Source: Microbacterium sp. SYP-A9085 (GTDB lineage: Bacteria > Actinomycetota > Actinomycetes > Actinomycetales > Microbacteriaceae). Taken from it: a stretch of DNA of 64,000 nucleotides. Under the pieces are notes generated by a model. The model made no database searches, was not told the DNA's origin, and saw only the letters and a list, made by a program, of their open reading frames with translations. Shown piece by piece: positions 27,807 to 35,536 of this stretch. Each line of letters starts with the position of its first letter. Position 1 is the stretch's first letter. The stretch is from assembly GCF_009649635.1 (NCBI RefSeq), contig NZ_WJII01000007.1, positions 1-64,000 of the forward strand, read 5' to 3'. A program made the translations under genes and the position numbers.

Positions 27807-28793
27807 ATGAAGCTGCTGATCCTCGGCGGGACCGGATGGCTGGGCGGCCATGTCGCGGCATCCGCCGTCGCCGCCGGTCACGAGATCACCTGCGTCGCCC
27901 GGCATGCGCCGGCCCCCGCGGGCACGACGCTCGTCGTCGCCGACCGCGATGACGATGACGATGACGCGCTGGCGCCGTTGGGTGCTCAACACTGGGACGC
28001 GGTCGTGGATGTCGCGACCCACCCCGGGCACGTCCGCCGCGCCGTGCGCGACCTGGCGTCCACCGCGGACCACTACGTGTACGTGTCGTCCGTGAGCGCC
28101 TACGCATCGCACGGGAGGATCGGCGCGGACGAGACGGAGCCGGTCGTGGAGCCGCTCGCCGCCGACGTGATGGCGTCGCTGGAGGACTACGGCGCGGCGA
28201 AGGCGGCGTGCGAGCAGGCGGTGCTGTCGGCGTTCGGCGAGGACCGCAGCACGATAGTGCGTCCCGGCCTGATCGGCGGCCCCGGCGACCGCACCGGCCG
28301 CACCACGTACTGGCCGCGCCGGTTCGCGCACCCGTCCGGTGCGAGCGGCGCGGTGCTGGTGCCGGATGCGCCGGACCTGCCGACATCCGTCATCGATGTC
28401 CGTGATCTTGCGGCATGGCTGGTGCACCTGGCGTCCGGTGTGCCCGGCGTCTTCAATGCCGTCGGGGAGCCGGTGCCGTTCGCCGACCATCTGGCAGCCG
28501 CCCGGGCCGTGGCCGGGGGCGGAGAGAGCGTCCTGGCCCCGTCGCAATGGCTCCTCGATCAGGGCGTCGCGCCGTGGGCGGGCCCGCGCTCCCTGCCGCT
28601 GTGGTTGCCCGATCCCGAGTGGTCCGGCATGAACAGCCGTTCCAACGCCCGCGCCCGCGCGGCCGGGCTCGTCCTGCGCCCGCTGGCGGACACGCTGGCC
28701 GACGGGGCCGTTGCCGCGACAGCGACGGTCCTGGGCGCCGGGTTGACGGACGACGAGGAGCGCGAGCTGCTGGCCGCGCTCGACGGCCGCTGA
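27807..28793 (+). CDS. NAD-dependent epimerase/reductase (atypical SDR)
   Basis: 328 aa from ATG 27807, 7 nt after a CACACT -10-like box. N-terminal MKLLILGGTGWLGGHVAASA nucleotide-binding motif; YVSSVSAYASH near 93 and YGAAKAACEQAV near 130 (Tyr-x3-Lys type) support an extended SDR. A run of six Asp at about residues 48-53 is unusual. Substrate unknown. Confidence 0.85.
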   Translation: MKLLILGGTGWLGGHVAASAVAAGHEITCVARHAPAPAGTTLVVADRDDDDDDALAPLGAQHWDAVVDVATHPGHVRRAVRDLASTADHYVYVSSVSAYASHGRIGADETEPVVEPLAADVMASLEDYGAAKAACEQAVLSAFGEDRSTIVRPGLIGGPGDRTGRTTYWPRRFAHPSGASGAVLVPDAPDLPTSVIDVRDLAAWLVHLASGVPGVFNAVGEPVPFADHLAAARAVAGGGESVLAPSQWLLDQGVAPWAGPRSLPLWLPDPEWSGMNSRSNARARAAGLVLRPLADTLADGAVAATATVLGAGLTDDEERELLAALDGR

Positions 28794-28798
28794 GCCGG

Positions 28799-29305
28799 TC
28801 AGCCGAGGCCGTCGATGACGGCCTGGACCGCCCGGTGCGTGCGCTCGTCGAAGCCGACGATTCGCACATGGTCGACCCGCGCGGCCGTCCCGGCGATCGT
28901 CTCCACCGCGACCCGGATGGCGTCGTCCTTCGGCCACCCGTAGATCCCGGCGCTGATCAGCGGAAACGCCAGTGTGCGCGCACCCAGCTCGTCGGCGACC
29001 TCGAGGCTGCGCCGGTAGCAGGCGACCAACAGCGAGCGGTCGCGCTGCCCGGCCGCGAAGTTCGGACCTACCGTGTGGATAACCCACCGTGCGGGCAGGT
29101 CGCCGCCCGTCGTCCAGCCGGCGTCGCCGGTGGCCAGCCCGTCGGGGAACCGGGCGATGCAGTCGCGGAGGATCTGCGGGCCGCCGGCCCGGTGGATCGC
29201 GCCATCCACACCGCCGCCGCCGCGCATGGCGCTGTTCGCGGCGTTCACGACAGCGTCGACATCCTGCACCGTCATATCACCCTGCACGGCGATGAGCTCA
29301 GGCAT
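28799..29305 (-). CDS. Macro-domain (ADP-ribose/O-acetyl-ADP-ribose) protein
   Basis: 168 aa from ATG 29305. MacroD-type signature: VVNAANSAMRGGGGVDGAIHRAGG, with catalytic-loop Gly run, and PLISAGIYGWPKDDAIRVA near 118. Predicted to remove ADP-ribose from acidic residues or deacetylate O-acetyl-ADP-ribose. It overlaps the upstream DUF488 gene by 8 nt, so the two are co-translated. Confidence 0.92.
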   Translation of the reverse strand: MPELIAVQGDMTVQDVDAVVNAANSAMRGGGGVDGAIHRAGGPQILRDCIARFPDGLATGDAGWTTGGDLPARWVIHTVGPNFAAGQRDRSLLVACYRRSLEVADELGARTLAFPLISAGIYGWPKDDAIRVAVETIAGTAARVDHVRIVGFDERTHRAVQAVIDGLG

Positions 29306-29834
29306 CCTCGTCCTCCGGCGGATACGTGATCGCCTGCCCGTCCACCTGCGCGAACGAAGTGAGCGTCTCCTCCCGCGTCGATCCCGGCCCCAGGATGTCG
29401 ACGGCCCGGATGTCGCGCACCAGCAGTGCATCGCCCACCAGCGATCGGTGGCAGCGCCACGGGACAGCCTCGGCGCACATGATCGCGGTGGGCGTCTCGC
29501 GGGCGATGCCGATCAGCTCATCGAGCCCGGCGGCGAATGCGGATGTCTGCATGTAGTCCGCATATCCGCGGAAGCTCGTGTTGCGCCAGCCGGTGTTTAC
29601 GGACGCCTTCGTCGTGTGGCGCAGCCCGCCGAGGGCCGCCAGGTGCCGGTAGGCGACACCGTGCTCACCGAGGGACCGGCCGAACTCGTCCTCGTTGAAC
29701 TGCGGCGTGTGCCGCGAGCGCGGCATCGTGCGCACGTCAACGACCCCCCGCACACCGTTCTCGGCGAGCAGCGCCACGAACTCGTCGATGGACCGCGTCG
29801 AGTGGCCGATCGTCCACACCACCGGCTCGTCCAT
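29298..29834 (-). CDS. DUF488-family protein
   Basis: 178 aa from ATG 29834. Starts VWTIGHSTRSIDEFVALLAE, then GVVDVRTMPRSRHTPQFN near 32 and the CAEAVPWRCHRSLVGDAL motif near 125 with two conserved Cys, all hallmarks of DUF488. Function not established. It overlaps the macro-domain gene and is divergent from the HTH regulator. Confidence 0.88.
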   Translation of the reverse strand: MDEPVVWTIGHSTRSIDEFVALLAENGVRGVVDVRTMPRSRHTPQFNEDEFGRSLGEHGVAYRHLAALGGLRHTTKASVNTGWRNTSFRGYADYMQTSAFAAGLDELIGIARETPTAIMCAEAVPWRCHRSLVGDALLVRDIRAVDILGPGSTREETLTSFAQVDGQAITYPPEDEDA

Positions 29835-29878
29835 GACCCCGACTCTACGTCCGTGGCCCCGGCGCGGTGTGCGCTGGG

Positions 29879-29884
29879 TAAAAT
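29879..29884 (+). promoter_or_regulatory. -10 box of HTH regulator gene
   Basis: TAAAAT, exactly 7 nt before ATG 29892. Supports choosing ATG 29892 over ATG 29883, which lies inside the box. Confidence 0.6.
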
Positions 29885-29891
29885 GGCCCGC

Positions 29892-30545
29892 ATGGCAACG
29901 GGCATCCGGGCCAGCCGACGAGAAGACGTGCTGCGCCTCCTCGACGAGTCTGCACAGCCGCAGACAGTCGTCGCGCTGGCGGAGCGCCTCGGCACGCACC
30001 CCAACACGGTGCGTCTGCACCTGGAGCGCCTGCTCGCGGACGGCCTCGTGGAGCGCACCGTCGACGACCGCGGCTTGCCGGGCCGGCCGGCGCAGCTGTT
30101 CGGGCGGGTGCGGCAGATGGACGGCACGGACTCGCGCCGGTATCGGATGCTGGCGGAGATCCTCGTCGACGCGCTCGCCGACCAGCCCGAGCCGACGCGC
30201 GCGGCGGAGGCCGCGGGGCGCCGGTGGGGGCGGGCAGAGGCCGAGCGCGTGAGCGCCGAGAATCCCGTTACGGGCCTGTTCGAGCTGCTCGACCGCGTGG
30301 GCTTCGGCCCGCGCGCGAGCGAGCACCCGGACACCGTGGACATCTGCCACTGCCCGTTCCTCGAGCTCGCCCGAGAGCAACCCGACATCGTCTGCTCCAT
30401 TCACCTGGGGCTGATGCGGGGCGCCCTGCAGGCATGGGATGCCGACACCTCGGTGGCCCGGTTGGAACGTCGCGAGCACCCCGACGTGTGCGTCGCGCAC
30501 CTTTCCAGCCGCGTCGAGGTCGAGGAGTCCCGGCTCACCGCATGA
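29892..30545 (+). CDS. ArsR/SufR-like HTH regulator with Cys cluster
   Basis: 217 aa. Winged HTH at residues 8-60 (EDVLRLLDESAQPQTVVALA, then HPNTVRLHLERLL). The C-terminal half contains DICHCPFLELAREQPDIVC followed by H, a Cys/His spacing like that of Fe-S-binding SufR-type regulators. It overlaps the MFS transporter by 4 nt (ATGA), so it probably controls that exporter. The ligand or cluster is inferred. Confidence 0.85.
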   Translation: MATGIRASRREDVLRLLDESAQPQTVVALAERLGTHPNTVRLHLERLLADGLVERTVDDRGLPGRPAQLFGRVRQMDGTDSRRYRMLAEILVDALADQPEPTRAAEAAGRRWGRAEAERVSAENPVTGLFELLDRVGFGPRASEHPDTVDICHCPFLELAREQPDIVCSIHLGLMRGALQAWDADTSVARLERREHPDVCVAHLSSRVEVEESRLTA

Positions 30546-31765
30546 CGGATACCCCCGCGGTCCGGCAGGGAACCACCCTGCTTGGGCAGACCGGCCTGTC
30601 GTACTTCGTGGTCGCGTTCGTCGCGCGGCTCCCGTTCGCGATGATGGTGGTGGGCGTGCTCACGCTCGTGGTCTCCACCCGAGGGTCGCTGTCGCTGGGC
30701 GGCCTGACATCGGCCGCGGTCGGTCTCGGTACGGCGTGCTTCGGGCCGCTGCTGGGTGCCGCCGCCGATCGGTTCGGGCAGCGGCCGGTGCTGCTGGTGG
30801 TCGGAACGGCGAACGGCATAGTCCTGGCCCTGTTCGCGTGGATCGCGTACAGTCCCGCACCGGATGCCGTGATGCTCGTGAGCGCGTTCCTGATCGGTGC
30901 CACCGCACCCCAGGTCGCGCCGCTGTCCCGGTCCAGACTCGTGACGATCATCGGCGAGCGCATCGACGGGGCCCGCCGCCAGCGCGTCTTCAACTCGACG
31001 ATGGCGTACGAGTCGGCGGCGGACGAGACGGTGTTCGTGATCGGGCCGTTCGTCGTCGGCATCCTGGCCTCTCTGATCGCGCCGTGGGCGGCGCTCGTGG
31101 GCGCGGCGGTGCTGACGGTCGTGTTCGTCGGGACGTTCGCGCTGCATCCGACGGCACCACGCCGGCAGACGCGGTCGCACGGGACCGCGGTCGGACCGGT
31201 GTCGGAGCTGTTCCGGCCGGCCCTCGTCGTCGTGGTGGCGGGAATCCTCGGGGTGGGGCTGTTCTTCGGCGCTATGCTCACCTCGCTCACCGCGTTCATG
31301 GACGATCGCGGCGCGGCCGAGCAGGCGGGGCTGCTGTACGGCGTGATGGGGATCGGCTCGGCGGCGTTCGCGCTGGGTGTCGCGCTGTTCTCGGAGCGGT
31401 TCACGCGCGCGGCCCGGTGGATAGTGTTCGGTGCGGTGATCCTCGCGGGCACGGTCGCGCTGCCGTTCGTGCACACCGTGGGCGCGATGACGGCGGCGCT
31501 CGCGGCGATCGGGATCGGCATCGGCCCGACGCTCGTGACGCAGTACAGCTTCGGCGCCGAGCGGAGCCCGCTCGGCCGGTCCGCGACCGTCATGACGATC
31601 CTCGGTTCCGCCGTCATCGTCGGGCAGTCTGTGGGTGCGGCCGTCACCGGCGAAGTCGCGCAGCGTGCCGGCACGTCTGCGGCGCTCGTGCTGCCGGTTG
31701 TGGCGGCCGCGATGGTCGTGGCCGCCGGCGGCGTGAACGCCGTCCTCGGTCGGCGCCGCTTCTGA
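30542..31765 (+). CDS. MFS transporter
   Basis: 407 aa from ATG 30542. About twelve hydrophobic segments, e.g. YFVVAFVARLPFAMMVVGVL at the start and ALVVVVAGILGVGLFFGAML near residue 222; the loop ADRFGQRPVLLVVG near 78 is the MFS motif A region. Co-translated with the HTH regulator. Substrate unknown; an efflux role is suggested by the regulator pairing. Its 3' side carries the 20-bp repeat array. Confidence 0.9.
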   Translation: MTDTPAVRQGTTLLGQTGLSYFVVAFVARLPFAMMVVGVLTLVVSTRGSLSLGGLTSAAVGLGTACFGPLLGAAADRFGQRPVLLVVGTANGIVLALFAWIAYSPAPDAVMLVSAFLIGATAPQVAPLSRSRLVTIIGERIDGARRQRVFNSTMAYESAADETVFVIGPFVVGILASLIAPWAALVGAAVLTVVFVGTFALHPTAPRRQTRSHGTAVGPVSELFRPALVVVVAGILGVGLFFGAMLTSLTAFMDDRGAAEQAGLLYGVMGIGSAAFALGVALFSERFTRAARWIVFGAVILAGTVALPFVHTVGAMTAALAAIGIGIGPTLVTQYSFGAERSPLGRSATVMTILGSAVIVGQSVGAAVTGEVAQRAGTSAALVLPVVAAAMVVAAGGVNAVLGRRRF

Positions 31766-31810
31766 TCCGAGGCGGCGAGACCGCGCGCGCCCGCGGCCGC
31801 GGAGTTGCCG

Positions 31811-31940
31811 CCCCGAAACTCGCGAGGCAGCCCCGAAACTCGCGAGGCAGCCCCGAAACTCGCGAGGCAGCCTGTACAAGTCGCGGATTTGGGGGATGCC
31901 TCGCGGATTTGGGGGATGCCTCGCGACATTCCGGGGCGGC
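31811..31940. repeat. 20-bp-period head-to-head repeat array 1
   Basis: Three identical 20-bp units (CCCCGAAACTCGCGAGGCAG) at 31811, 31831 and 31851, a short centre containing TGTACA (31874-31879), then units in the opposite orientation at 31881, 31901 and 31921 (TCGCGGATTTGGGGGATGCC, third degenerate). Opposed units share GCCTCGCG and a G-run, so the whole block can fold back on itself. It lies between the convergent MFS and hemerythrin genes. No spacers between units, hence not CRISPR. Confidence 0.85.
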
Positions 31941-31978
31941 GATTCGCGCGGGGCTCGCCGCGCGTCAGGGCAGGCGGG

Positions 31979-32428
31979 TCAGGCCTGCTCGCACCGCCAT
32001 CCCTTCGGGAACGCGCCCTCGGCGAGGAACGCTGTCAGCTGCTCATGGATCTCGGGGGAGAGGTCGGCGTCGGCGCGCGGGTAGACGATCGGCTCCTCCT
32101 TCGTGTTGTGCGAACTGAGCTGCGCGAGCAGGCTCCGGCACTGATCCGGCACACCGGCGGTATCCGCCGCGACAGCGGCATCCACGTCGTCCATCGCGCG
32201 CCACAGCTCGCCGTGCTCGCGAAGCATCACGAAGATCGGCATCATCATCGCGGGCTTCAGCGGCGGGAACAGGAACCGCTCCTCCAGGTAGATGTGCCTG
32301 CGCAGGGCGTCCATCGCGGTGAGCAGCGGCGCCGGGTCGGAATCATCCGCCAGGTACGCCTCGATGCCCGCGTCGATCGCGTGGTGCTCGCGGGTGAGGG
32401 CGTCCGCGAGCTGCGTGCCGGCGGCCAT
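31979..32428 (-). CDS. Hemerythrin-domain protein
   Basis: 149 aa from ATG 32428. HHE pattern: LTREHHAIDAGIEAYL near 9, LRRHIYLEERFLFPPL near 41, MLREHGELWRAMD near 66 and SSHNTKEEPIVYP near 105, giving His/Glu ligands for a di-iron site. It overlaps the osmC stop by one base and shares its promoter. Possible O2, NO or peroxide sensing or scavenging. Confidence 0.88.
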   Translation of the reverse strand: MAAGTQLADALTREHHAIDAGIEAYLADDSDPAPLLTAMDALRRHIYLEERFLFPPLKPAMMMPIFVMLREHGELWRAMDDVDAAVAADTAGVPDQCRSLLAQLSSHNTKEEPIVYPRADADLSPEIHEQLTAFLAEGAFPKGWRCEQA

Positions 32429-32871
32429 CAGTCCTCGAGCTTCGCGTCGACGGTGATCTTCGCGCCGGCGAAAAGGCGGGAGACGGGGCACAGCCGCGCG
32501 GCCTCGTCGACGATCGACGCGAAGGTCGCGGCATCCACCCCGGGCACGTGGGCGCGGACGGAGATCCGGGATGTCGTGATGGTGGGCACGCCGTCGATCG
32601 GGTCGAGGGTGACCTCGCTCGTGACGACGAGGCGCTCGGGCGGCGCGTTGTGCTCGCCCAGGGTCAGGGCCAGGGCCATCGAGAAGCAGGACGAGTGCGC
32701 CGCCGCGAGCAGTTCCTCGGGGCTGGACTTGGCGCCCGGCGCCTCCGTCCGCGAGGCCCACGTCACCTGCTGGCCGTCCAGGGCGCCGCTGCTGGTGCTC
32801 CCGAACGTGCCCGTCCCGGCGGTCAGGCTGCCGTTCCACGTCGTCGTCGCGTGACGAACCGCAATGCTCAT
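32428..32871 (-). CDS. OsmC/Ohr-family peroxidase
   Basis: 147 aa from ATG 32871, GGGA upstream. OsmC core with two redox Cys: AAAHSSCFSMALALTLGE near 58 and DEAARLCPVSRLFAGAKI near 125. Reduces organic hydroperoxides with thiol cofactors. First gene of the osmC-hemerythrin operon; a 24-bp dyad lies 22 bp upstream. Confidence 0.92.
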   Translation of the reverse strand: MSIAVRHATTTWNGSLTAGTGTFGSTSSGALDGQQVTWASRTEAPGAKSSPEELLAAAHSSCFSMALALTLGEHNAPPERLVVTSEVTLDPIDGVPTITTSRISVRAHVPGVDAATFASIVDEAARLCPVSRLFAGAKITVDAKLED

Positions 32872-32892
32872 ATCGTTCCCATCGTCGCGTAT

Positions 32893-32916
32893 TTTCCACA
32901 AGCGCTTCTGTGGAAA
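32893..32916. promoter_or_regulatory. Operator-like dyad upstream of osmC
   Basis: TTTCCACA (32893-32900) and TGTGGAAA (32909-32916), perfect 8-bp arms separated by 8 nt. It lies between osmC (minus) and an aldo/keto reductase (plus) in an AT-richer patch and probably binds a dimeric redox regulator not encoded nearby. Confidence 0.65.
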
Positions 32917-32991
32917 TAACTCTACCGCCCGGTGTCCTTCCCGGGACGGGCGCCCGGATCGCTGCGGGGTCGACGGTGCCAGACTGGTCGC

Positions 32992-33987
32992 ATGCACCAT
33001 CGTTCCCTGGCCCGCACCGGGCGTGACGTCTCCGCGATAGGCCTGGGCACCTGGCAGCTGGGTGCGGACTGGGGCACGGTGAGCGAGGATGACGCGCTCG
33101 GCGTGCTCGCGGTATCCGCCGATCGCGGTGTCACGCTGTTCGACACGGCTGACGTGTACGGGGACGGACTGTCGGAGTCGCTGATCGGCCGGTTCCTCGC
33201 GGGGCGGCCACAGCACGGCATCACCGTCGCTACGAAGATGGGCCGTCGACTCGCGCAGACGGCGGAGAACTACTCGCCCGCGCACTTCCGTGCGTGGACC
33301 GAGCGCAGTCGCCGCAATCTCGGAGTGGACACCCTCGACCTCGTGCAGCTGCACTGCCCGCCGACGGATGTCATCGAGAACGACGCCACCTACGATGCCC
33401 TGGACGCGCTCGTCGCCGACGGTGCCATCGCCGCATACGGCGTCTCCGTCGAGACCTGCGCACAGGCGCTGGCGGCTATCGCACACGGAGTGAGCAACGT
33501 GCAGATCATCGTCAACCCGTTCCGGCTCAAGCCGCTGGACGAGGTGCTGCCCGCGGCTGCGGCGGCGGATGTCGCGATCTTCGCGCGCGTTCCGCTGGCG
33601 TCCGGCCTGCTCAGCGGCCGGTACACGGCGCAGACGACGTTCGCGGCCAACGACCATCGCACATTCAACCGGCATGGCGAGGCGTTCGATCGCGGCGAGA
33701 CGTTCTCCGGCGTGGACTACGACACCGGTCTGGCGGCCGTGCGCGACCTCACGGCCGAGCTGCCGGAGGGCGTCAGCCTGCCCGCCGCGACCCTCGCGTG
33801 GATAGCGTCGCGGCCCGGCATCACCACCGTGATCCCCGGCGCACGCAATGTCGCCCAGGCGACGGCCAATGCCGACGCGGCGGCGCTCCTCGAGGCGGGG
33901 TCGCCGCTCGACCTCGCCGCCTTCGACGCTGCCGTCCACGACGTCTACGACCGGGACCTGCGCGCGCAGATCCATCCGAACTGGTGA
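32992..33987 (+). CDS. Aldo/keto reductase
   Basis: 331 aa from ATG 32992; a CAGACT -10-like box ends 6 nt upstream. TIM-barrel AKR motifs: GLGTWQLGADWG near 17, FDTADVYGDGLSE with catalytic Asp/Tyr near 50, VATKMGRR with Lys near 78 and LVQLHCPP with His near 115. NADPH-dependent carbonyl reductase. It is divergent from osmC and may share the dyad regulator. Confidence 0.9.
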   Translation: MHHRSLARTGRDVSAIGLGTWQLGADWGTVSEDDALGVLAVSADRGVTLFDTADVYGDGLSESLIGRFLAGRPQHGITVATKMGRRLAQTAENYSPAHFRAWTERSRRNLGVDTLDLVQLHCPPTDVIENDATYDALDALVADGAIAAYGVSVETCAQALAAIAHGVSNVQIIVNPFRLKPLDEVLPAAAAADVAIFARVPLASGLLSGRYTAQTTFAANDHRTFNRHGEAFDRGETFSGVDYDTGLAAVRDLTAELPEGVSLPAATLAWIASRPGITTVIPGARNVAQATANADAAALLEAGSPLDLAAFDAAVHDVYDRDLRAQIHPNW

Positions 33988-34029
33988 CCGCGTCGCGGTG
34001 ATTCCCGTAGTCCAGCGGAGCCCTGCGGG

Positions 34030-35391
34030 TCACGCCGCGAGGTAGCTGAAACGCGCTCTGCCGCCGAGGCGAGGCGTCCGGGCGAGATCGACGGTGACCG
34101 GCGGGATGAACCAGACTCTCGCCTTCACGCCGTGACCCTCGATCCGGATCTGCCAGCCGTTGTCATGTATGCGATGGTGGCAGAGCTCGCACAGCAGGAC
34201 TCCGTTGTCGATGTCGGTATCGCCGTGATCTCGAGCCCACCATTCCAGATGATGCGCTTTCGTCATGCCGGGTGGAAGGTTGCACATCGCGCATCCGCCG
34301 TCCCGTTCGGCGAGTGCCATCTGCTGCGCCCACGTGAACAGCCGCTTCTTCCGGCCCCAGTCCATGACCTCCGACTCGCCGTCCAGCACCGCCGGGATGA
34401 TCCCGGCGGATGCGGCGATGTGGCGGGCGGCGGCGGGGGAGAGCGGCTGCGTGATGCCGTCTATCTCGGCCAGCCCGATGCCGTCGGTCAGTGTCTCCAG
34501 ATTCATCCGGACCACCACGGTCGCGCCCGCGAGCGGAAGATCCTTCCTCTCGCAGCCCAGCGCGTGTTCTGCGAGCTGGATCAGCGCATCGACCTGTCGC
34601 TGGGGCACGGTGCGCTGGACGGCGTCGTCGTCGCCCCTGGTGACGTCGTCTTTGGCCTGCCGGAACCCGGCACTTACGAGAGCGTCGATCGCCACCTTCA
34701 CCGGGGCGCCGCGCGTGGCCTCGATCTGCCCCTCCAGGTGCAGGAAGCCGTCCCGCTCGAACAGGTGGAGATGCTCCTCTCCACGGCGGTCACGCTCGGC
34801 CGGTTCCATACCATCCTGATCCAGCCACGCCTCGGCCCGGGTCACCAGCTTCCGGAGCTCATCCAGACTCAGGCCGGGAGCACTGGCGACAAGCGTCTGC
34901 TCGGCATTGGCGCGGTCTTCGACGCTGGAGCGGACGGCGACACGCTCCAGCATGGCCACGATGATCGCCGCAGACGCCTGTCCGATCCGGCCGGCGTGGA
35001 GGCTCTCTGCAACGTGGGGATGCTTCGCAGGGAGGGCCTCTCCGGTCAGTGCCTGACGCGGTGCAATGGCCTTGCCGACGGCAACGACCCGGATCGCATC
35101 TCCGGTGCCGATTCCCGTGGTCGCCGCAATCAGCGCCGCAGGGCTGCGGTACCCCTGCTGTCTGGCGAGCGAGTCGACACCCAGCTCCGGGCGTGACTCA
35201 CGGTCGATCTCCGCCGCTACCTGGGCCCGAAGGTCGTCCACACGACGACCCAGCTCTCCGAGCCGATCAAGGACCCGCATCAGCTCCGCGCGCCCCAGAT
35301 TCGTCGCCGGCCCGGCGGTGGCGCGCGGTCCGGTCCAGGCGTGGCGCAGTGAGCCGACGGCATCCTCGAGTCCCGCGAGTGGATCTTCCAT
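34030..35391 (-). CDS. DUF222 / 13E12-repeat HNH endonuclease (second copy)
   Basis: 453 aa from ATG 35391. N-terminal DUF222 helices and a C-terminal HNH with zinc Cys pairs: CAMCNLPPGMTKAHHLEWW and LLCELCHHRIHDNGW. It is divergent in sequence from the copy at 11538-12947, so not a recent duplicate. The start is 6 nt after a TACTAT -10, giving a leaderless message. GC seems lower than in the neighbours. Confidence 0.88.
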   Translation of the reverse strand: MEDPLAGLEDAVGSLRHAWTGPRATAGPATNLGRAELMRVLDRLGELGRRVDDLRAQVAAEIDRESRPELGVDSLARQQGYRSPAALIAATTGIGTGDAIRVVAVGKAIAPRQALTGEALPAKHPHVAESLHAGRIGQASAAIIVAMLERVAVRSSVEDRANAEQTLVASAPGLSLDELRKLVTRAEAWLDQDGMEPAERDRRGEEHLHLFERDGFLHLEGQIEATRGAPVKVAIDALVSAGFRQAKDDVTRGDDDAVQRTVPQRQVDALIQLAEHALGCERKDLPLAGATVVVRMNLETLTDGIGLAEIDGITQPLSPAAARHIAASAGIIPAVLDGESEVMDWGRKKRLFTWAQQMALAERDGGCAMCNLPPGMTKAHHLEWWARDHGDTDIDNGVLLCELCHHRIHDNGWQIRIEGHGVKARVWFIPPVTVDLARTPRLGGRARFSYLAA

Positions 35392-35397
35392 ATTCCA

Positions 35398-35425
35398 ATA
35401 GTACGCACGTTCGATACTATGTCAA
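35398..35425 (-). promoter_or_regulatory. Consensus promoter with SOS-like box for DUF222 gene
   Basis: On the minus strand: TTGACA (35425-35420), 16-bp spacer, TACTAT (35403-35398), 6 nt, ATG. Within it TCGAAC-GTGC-GTACTA (35414-35399) matches the LexA box TCGAAC-N4-GTTCGA at 10 of 12 positions and overlaps the -10, as expected for a LexA-repressed promoter. Confidence 0.7.
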
Positions 35426-35536
35426 GCGATTTGGCCGCGGGTGCCGAATCTGCGGATAGACGGTCCTTGCGCGTAACTGGGGAGGACACGTTAAAGCACG
35501 AAGATATGTACGACACTGTGTGATGTGTGTCGAGCG

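Noticed and set aside
30401..31929. Long minus-strand frames opposite the MFS gene
   Set aside because: Arg/Pro/Asp-rich shadow frames; the plus strand has twelve hydrophobic segments of a transporter.
31811..31940. CRISPR array
   Set aside because: Units are contiguous without unique spacers, both orientations are present, and no cas genes are in the window. The same holds for 58041-58200.
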